Below are positions 15,141 to 19,528 of a stretch of 19,528 nt of DNA, one piece after another. Within the stretch, counting starts at the first letter, position 1. Each line of letters opens with the position of its first letter. The translations under genes were made by a program, and so were the position numbers. The stretch covers positions 1 through 19,528 of the forward strand of contig JALVBA010000295.1 of NCBI GenBank assembly GCA_027010905.1, read 5' to 3'. The notes beneath the pieces were generated by a model. It searched no databases. It saw only the letters and a program-made list of their open reading frames with translations, and was not told where the DNA came from. This DNA is from Marinilabiliaceae bacterium (GTDB lineage: Bacteria > Bacteroidota > Bacteroidia > Bacteroidales > Marinilabiliaceae).

Positions 15141-15176
15141 GACTATTTGTCTATCTTTTGAAAGGTTCTCAACTCC

Positions 15177-16331
15177 TCACGAAACCATTTTAGCTCTTTT
15201 TAAACGTCGTTTAATATTACCCTGAACAACAAAGTGATCAATCAACGGAGCAAATGTGTTCATTAACAATATTGCAAGCATCATTCCCTCAGGATAGGCT
15301 GGGTTAAACACCCTTATTAAAATTGCAAATACACCTATCAGGAATCCATATATCCATTTACCTTTCTCGGTACGGGTTGCTGATACAGGGTCAGTAGCCA
15401 TAAATACAGCTCCAAACGCAAATCCTCCCAAACACAACTGCATTATCGGTTCAATATGCATCAGATAGCTAGCACCAATAGCATGAAAAACAACAGCCAT
15501 AAGATATCCTCCAACAAAGACTGAGACCATTATTTTCCAATTTGCTATACCGGTATAAAGAAGAATTGCAGCACCAATAAGAATTGCTACGGTTGATGTC
15601 TCTCCAATTGAACCTGGAATTATACCGATAAAGCTATCCCAAAGTGAAACATCAATATGCCCTGTTATGGCCTGACCAAGCGGTGTAGCACCTGAAAATC
15701 CATCAACAACACCTTCACCTTTCGAAAGTCCTGAAATCCAAACGGTATCACCCGACATTTTTGAGGGATAGGCAAAAAACAGGAATGCTCTAGTTAAAAG
15801 AGCCGGGTTCCAGATATTCATTCCGGTACCGCCAAACACCTCTTTGCCTATAACCACCGAAAAAGCCACAGCAACAACAATCATCCACAGAGGAGTGTCA
15901 ACAGGGACAATGAGTGGAATAAGCATTCCGGTAACCAAAAATCCTTCATTAACTTCATGACCTCTCCACTGGGCAAATCCAAATTCAATTCCTAATCCCG
16001 TAACGTACGAAACTATCACGATAGGAAAAACCCTTAGGAATCCGTACCAGAAAGTTGGCCAAAATGACATCTCCTGACCAACAGAGAGAAAATGCTGATA
16101 CCCCACATTCCACATTCCAAACAGCAGAGCGGGCATAACAGCCATCACTACAACAGCCATTGTTCTTTTCAGATCAACAACATCCTTCACATGAGTACCA
16201 CCTTTAGTGGTAGTATCAGGAACAAAAAGAAGTGTTTCAAATGCCTCAAAGGTCGAATGCAGCTTTTCAAACTTGCCTCCTTCCTCAAAATTGGGCTTAA
16301 TCTTATCTAAGTAATTTCTTAATGCTTTCAA
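15177..16331 (-). CDS. nqrB: Na+-translocating NADH:quinone reductase subunit B (covalent FMN subunit, TTG start)
   Basis: NqrB is the large membrane subunit that binds FMN covalently and, with NqrA, takes part in quinone reduction and sodium transport. The 384 residues include about ten hydrophobic helices. The flavinylation motif is DGFSGAT, with Asp210, Ser213 and acceptor Thr216. Other marks are GMWNVGYQH (72-80), GKEVFGGTGMNIWNPAL (162-178) and MATDPVSATRTEKGKW (311-326). The initiation codon is TTG at 16331-16329. No in-frame ATG lies upstream, and the following residues KALRNYLDKIKPNFEEGGKF fit the conserved N-terminus of Bacteroidetes NqrB. The 108-base gap to nqrA contains a GC-rich hairpin element. 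Confidence 0.95.
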   Translation of the reverse strand: MKALRNYLDKIKPNFEEGGKFEKLHSTFEAFETLLFVPDTTTKGGTHVKDVVDLKRTMAVVVMAVMPALLFGMWNVGYQHFLSVGQEMSFWPTFWYGFLRVFPIVIVSYVTGLGIEFGFAQWRGHEVNEGFLVTGMLIPLIVPVDTPLWMIVVAVAFSVVIGKEVFGGTGMNIWNPALLTRAFLFFAYPSKMSGDTVWISGLSKGEGVVDGFSGATPLGQAITGHIDVSLWDSFIGIIPGSIGETSTVAILIGAAILLYTGIANWKIMVSVFVGGYLMAVVFHAIGASYLMHIEPIMQLCLGGFAFGAVFMATDPVSATRTEKGKWIYGFLIGVFAILIRVFNPAYPEGMMLAILLMNTFAPLIDHFVVQGNIKRRLKRAKMVS

Positions 16332-16344
16332 TGTTTTATGTTTT

Positions 16345-16377
16345 AAGAGCCCCTCCCAACCTCCCCCAAGGGGAGGA
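16345..16377. repeat. GC-rich hairpin element inside the nqrA-nqrB gap
   Basis: CCTCCCC (16360-16366) and GGGGAGG (16370-16376) form a perfect 7-bp stem with a CAA loop, preceded by a second C-rich block (GCCCCTCCC, 16349-16357) that could compete for the same G-rich arm. The element is sharply distinct from its AT-rich surroundings. I recall such C-rich/G-rich pairs as frequent dispersed intergenic sequences in Bacteroidetes. It lies within the nqr operon, 14 bases upstream of the nqrB start. Confidence 0.5.
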
Positions 16378-16439
16378 GAAAAAGAGTAATTAATATATTT
16401 TTACATTCATTTTTTGTCTTTTGCCTTGCTACCTATTCT

Positions 16440-17789
16440 TTATCCTACCTCTTTAATCATCAAATCGAGCCCTTCGCGAACGATATTTTGAAGATTTATT
16501 TTTGACGTACATACAAACTCACAAAGGGCAACATCCTCCTCGGCAATTTCATAAATACCCAACTGCTCCATCTTATCAATATCTTCAGTGATAATTGCTT
16601 TAAACAGAAATTCGGGAAGTATATCCATTGGTAATACCTTCTCGTATTGACCCGACACAACAAATGCCCTCTTGCCACCATGCATATTACTATCAAGATC
16701 GTATTTCTTCTTTTTACAGAACCACGAGAAGAATGTTCTTGACACGCTATATTTACCAAAGCCCGGCAAAGCCCATCCCATAAACTCATGGTAATTACCC
16801 TCCGGTATAACAGTAACCTGTGAGTGGTAATAGCCCAAATATCCATCAGATTCAATACGTGTTCCGGTAAGTACGTTACCACTAATGTACCTTACATTAT
16901 CCTGCTTCAAATTATTTTTAACCAGTGGGGCTATAGAAGCACCCAGCTTTGTTTTAAAATATGCACTCTTTTCAACCATTGAACCTGACAGAGCTACAAC
17001 CCTTGAGGCATCATAAACTCCATCGGCAAACAGTTTGCCTATTGTAACTACATCCTGAGGCTGGGTAACCCATACTACATCACCTTTACAAATGGGCTGC
17101 ACATGGTGTATCTGAATTCCAACATTGCCTGCCGGATGTTTCCCGGCAAAACTATGAAGAGTAACTCCATTGGTCTCTTTGTAAACCTTCGAAGCACTTT
17201 CAGCACTTATACCAATATGAACATTGTCATCACTCAGCTTCCTTAGTACATCGATACCTGTCTGAAATTCCTTTTCCTGACCGGTAAGTATGAAATCATA
17301 GTCGGGTGCTAAGGGTGCACTGTCAAAACCTGAGATAAAAAAAGCTTTGGGTGTATCGGCTGGATTTGCTATGATATCATAAGGACGTTGGCGAACAGAT
17401 GGCCAAACACCTGAGTTAAGCATCTTCTCAACAATCTCTTCTTTGGATGTCTTTGACAGATCGGCCTTCCCTAAATTCTTTTTCTCATTTGCCCCGTCTG
17501 ATTTGACAACAATCTCCAAGATCTTTCGGCGTTCGCCCCTGTTTACTGCCACCAATTCTCCACTAACAGGAGAGACAAACTTAACTTCCGGCCGGTTTTT
17601 ATCATGAAATAAAATTGTGCCGGCTTTAACTTTTTCTCCTACCTTTCTCTCCATCTTAGGAATCAAGCCATGAAAATCTATTGGTTTTATAGCAAAAAGC
17701 TCCGGGAGATCAGCCTTCCCGTATTGAGAATCAACACTTCCCAGTAACGGAATGTCAAGTCCTCTCTTAATTTTTATAACCTCTGACAT
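16440..17789 (-). CDS. nqrA: Na+-translocating NADH:quinone reductase subunit A
   Basis: NqrA is the peripheral cytoplasmic subunit that contributes to the ubiquinone/menaquinone site. From the ATG at 17789 the protein has 449 residues, close to the family norm. It begins MSEVIKIKRGLDIPLLG, the usual NqrA opening. A start 33 bases upstream would add eleven residues (MKKHYKNCFSI) with no family counterpart, so I did not use it. Conserved blocks are FHGLIPKMERKVGEKVKAG (50-68), SPVSGELVAVNRGERRKILEI (residues 84-104, of which SPVSGELV is the core) and the SDDNVHIGI region. There are no cofactor motifs, as expected. It is the first gene of nqrABCDEF. Confidence 0.95.
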   Translation of the reverse strand: MSEVIKIKRGLDIPLLGSVDSQYGKADLPELFAIKPIDFHGLIPKMERKVGEKVKAGTILFHDKNRPEVKFVSPVSGELVAVNRGERRKILEIVVKSDGANEKKNLGKADLSKTSKEEIVEKMLNSGVWPSVRQRPYDIIANPADTPKAFFISGFDSAPLAPDYDFILTGQEKEFQTGIDVLRKLSDDNVHIGISAESASKVYKETNGVTLHSFAGKHPAGNVGIQIHHVQPICKGDVVWVTQPQDVVTIGKLFADGVYDASRVVALSGSMVEKSAYFKTKLGASIAPLVKNNLKQDNVRYISGNVLTGTRIESDGYLGYYHSQVTVIPEGNYHEFMGWALPGFGKYSVSRTFFSWFCKKKKYDLDSNMHGGKRAFVVSGQYEKVLPMDILPEFLFKAIITEDIDKMEQLGIYEIAEEDVALCEFVCTSKINLQNIVREGLDLMIKEVG

Positions 17790-17821
17790 AATTGAAAAAC
17801 AATTTTTGTAGTGTTTCTTCA

Positions 17822-17829
17822 CAAAAATA
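17822..17829 (-). promoter_or_regulatory. -7 element of the nqr operon
   Basis: On the minus strand TATTTTTG is an exact match to TAnnTTTG, 33 bases upstream of the nqrA start, giving a leader of roughly 25 bases. No clear -33 TTTG is seen at the expected distance, which is tolerated in Bacteroidetes promoters. The position also supports the shorter nqrA start: a promoter here would leave too little room before the upstream ATG at 17822. Confidence 0.5.
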
Positions 17830-17902
17830 AATAAATTTATGACTTTATTGTATGAAATTTAATCATACTATTATATCGAAATAGATAAATTTACATTAAG
17901 CC

Positions 17903-19231
17903 ATGAGTAAACAACTCAAAATCATTACCTTTTCAAGGGGAGAAGCTCGTTCTACTTTTTTGAAGATTTTTTTCTCCTTTCTGTTTTTTTTATTTGTAAC
18001 CATCTTTTTTGTATCGGGACAGAATGAAAATAGTTACTTTAAAAAATCATCAATAAAAACCGTTCAGTTATATAAACTTGGATGGAAAATGAGCTTTCCT
18101 ATCATTCAATTAAATAGTGACGATCAGTTAGTATTAAGTTTTGATGATTTGGGTGAAGACACAAAAAATTACAATTATACTATTGTTCACTGCGATCACA
18201 ACTGGAATCTGTCAGACCTTCTGGAGACAGAATACATGACAGGATTTGCACAAAACCCACTTAACGACTATCAGTTTTCATTCAATACTACACATATATA
18301 TACTCATTACAAATTGGTTTTTCCAAATCAGGACTTTCAAATATTAAAATCAGGGAACTACCTTGTTAAGGTTTACGAAGATAACGATAAAGACAATCCC
18401 ATTTTAAGCTGGCCATTTATGGTATATGAGCCTTTAGTACAAATTGAGCCTCGAATAAAATACTCAACAACATCGTCTCGTTACAAAGAGATGCAGGAGG
18501 TTGATTTCAGCATTTTTCACCCTCGCTTTATTATTGACAACCCGTCAGATGAAATCAAAGTGAAAATAATGCAAAATGGCAGACTTGACAATCAGGTTAA
18601 AGACCTGAAACCTGTTTTTATAAGAGCCGGAGAGCTGGTATACGACTATAACAGAGAGAATGTTTTTGAAGGTGGCAACGAGTTTCGATGGCTCGATATC
18701 AGAAGTATCAGGTTTGCTCCCGAATATGTAGAGGCAATAAATTTTCATGACCCATACTTTCATATTGAGCTATTCCCCTCCAGTCCTCGGTTTAACAAAT
18801 CATATTTTTATAAGAAAGATTTGAATGGAAAATATTACATTAAAGTCAGGGAGTACGACGATGCGGATATAGAGGCCGATTATGTGTATGTACATTTCAG
18901 TCTGCCACGCAGAGAGCCCTTCAACGATGGCGATGTGTATGTTTTGGGAGGATTGTCAGACTGGAAGCTTAATGAGTCAAACAAGATGATATACAATGTA
19001 GAGAATATGAGTTATGAGCTAACACTGTTATTAAAACAGGGATTCTATAACTATCAATATGCATTTAAGAAGTATGGAGAATCAAAAACGAGCCTTAAGA
19101 CGTTAGAGGGAAGTTTTAGTCAATCTGAAAACGACTACAGGATACTTGTATACTACAAACAAATAGGAGATTACTACGACCATCTTATAGGAGTTTCAAT
19201 CAGCAATTCATTAAAACGTACTGCACCATAG
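17903..19231 (+). CDS. DUF5103 / type IX secretion plug-family protein
   Basis: This 442-residue exported protein matches what I know as the DUF5103 family of Bacteroidetes, later named type IX secretion system plug protein; in Flavobacterium it associates with the T9SS translocon. The N-terminus has basic residues and a hydrophobic run (about 20-38) ending VSGQ, a probable cleavable signal peptide. The domain opens with IKTVQLYKLGW and contains TIVHCDHNWN (93-102) and FEGGNEFRWLDIRSIRF (residues about 252-268), both typical. The C-terminal part (VYVLGGLSDWKL...YNYQYAF) resembles a carbohydrate-binding-like beta-sandwich. Bacteroidales without a full T9SS also carry the gene, so it does not prove secretion. 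It is divergent from nqrA. No good promoter match is seen. Confidence 0.85.
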   Translation: MSKQLKIITFSRGEARSTFLKIFFSFLFFLFVTIFFVSGQNENSYFKKSSIKTVQLYKLGWKMSFPIIQLNSDDQLVLSFDDLGEDTKNYNYTIVHCDHNWNLSDLLETEYMTGFAQNPLNDYQFSFNTTHIYTHYKLVFPNQDFQILKSGNYLVKVYEDNDKDNPILSWPFMVYEPLVQIEPRIKYSTTSSRYKEMQEVDFSIFHPRFIIDNPSDEIKVKIMQNGRLDNQVKDLKPVFIRAGELVYDYNRENVFEGGNEFRWLDIRSIRFAPEYVEAINFHDPYFHIELFPSSPRFNKSYFYKKDLNGKYYIKVREYDDADIEADYVYVHFSLPRREPFNDGDVYVLGGLSDWKLNESNKMIYNVENMSYELTLLLKQGFYNYQYAFKKYGESKTSLKTLEGSFSQSENDYRILVYYKQIGDYYDHLIGVSISNSLKRTAP

Positions 19232-19289
19232 GAATAGGGGGATTCGGGTTTTAAGTAGTGCTTACTGAATACTAGTTAAAAGATTTCTT

Positions 19290-19398
19290 GTTTCGGGTTT
19301 CAGGTTTCGGTCAATAAATATAGGGTATCAAGTACGAGAATCGAGAATCGAACATCAAAACATCTAACATCAGATATCGAAAATCATACATCTGATAT
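19290..19398. repeat. Degenerate heptanucleotide-periodic repeat downstream of the DUF5103 gene
   Basis: Three near-identical heptamers, GTTTCGG, GTTTCAG and GTTTCGG (19290-19310), are followed by less regular DNA. Then from 19335 to 19398 come nine units of the form CnnnnAT: CGAGAAT twice, CGAACAT, an 8-base CAAAACAT, CTAACAT, CAGATAT, CGAAAAT, CATACAT and CTGATAT. The seven-base phase is kept almost throughout. ATCAGAT and ATCTGAT within it form an inverted repeat. The stretch is non-coding and its role is unknown. Confidence 0.55.
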
Positions 19399-19528
19399 CC
19401 CACAAACGGAGCATATCGATTTAGTTTGTTTAATTCGTTTTATTATAGTCACAAAATAGCAATTTCACTGAAAGAAAATATTATCATCCAAAAACAGTGA
19501 CAAAATTCATTCTTATAACATTTAAAAG
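19399..19528. other. AT-rich non-coding end of window
   Basis: After the heptad repeat the last 130 bases contain no open frame of interest and no clear promoter. TTAGTTTG (19420-19427) is one mismatch from a -7 box on the plus strand. A gene may start beyond the window, but nothing here supports one. Confidence 0.4.

Noticed and set aside
17790..17822. 11-residue N-terminal extension of NqrA
   Set aside because: NqrA proteins begin close to the KIKRGLDIPLLG motif, and the best -7 box overlaps the upstream ATG.
17886..17893. TAAATTTA as a -7 box for the DUF5103 gene
   Set aside because: It ends only nine bases before the start codon, leaving almost no leader, and has one mismatch.
19335..19398. 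CRISPR-like array
   Set aside because: Units are only seven bases long and have no spacers; no cas gene is near.

Overview
The window looks like an ordinary chromosomal segment of a Bacteroidota bacterium, most likely of the order Bacteroidales. Four things point there. The base composition is AT-rich. A fused alpha/beta 2-oxoacid dehydrogenase E1 and a DUF5103 / type IX secretion plug-family gene are both present. There is a Wza/Wzc pair of the Bacteroidetes architecture. Genes mostly lack Shine-Dalgarno sites, and the best promoter match is of the Bacteroidetes type (TAnnTTTG). I see no rRNA, tRNA, CRISPR array, transposase gene or phage gene.

Layout. Positions 16-3095 (+) hold a housekeeping cluster: holA (DNA polymerase III delta), a rhomboid protease, a GmhB-like HAD phosphatase and a class IV PLP enzyme resembling 4-amino-4-deoxychorismate lyase. 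A YqgE/AlgH protein (3853-3260, -) converges on it. Divergent from yqgE, behind a good Bacteroidetes promoter, is a two-gene wza-wzc polysaccharide export unit (3969-7213, +). It faces a large E1 alpha-beta fusion gene (9984-7558, -). A small single-span membrane protein (10186-10392, +) diverges from E1 and converges with apbE (11472-10465, -).

Positions 17789-11787 (-) carry the complete nqrABCDEF operon for the Na+-translocating NADH:quinone oxidoreductase. apbE lies downstream on the same strand; its product attaches FMN to threonines of NqrB and NqrC, and both target motifs are visible. Divergent from nqrA is the DUF5103 gene (17903-19231, +), followed by a non-coding stretch with seven-base periodicity.

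Functionally the right half is one module: the sodium-pumping respiratory complex plus its flavin transferase, and possibly a small maturation factor. The left half is core metabolism and surface polysaccharide export. No clearly new system was found. The unexplained material is mostly between genes: hairpin-rich repeat-like islands (1048-1062, 11580-11774, 16345-16377), short-period degenerate repeats (15101-15140, 19290-19398), two start-less open frames that look protein-like (3115-3243 - and 7214-7438 +), and inverted repeats upstream of the E1 gene. nqrB has a TTG start codon.
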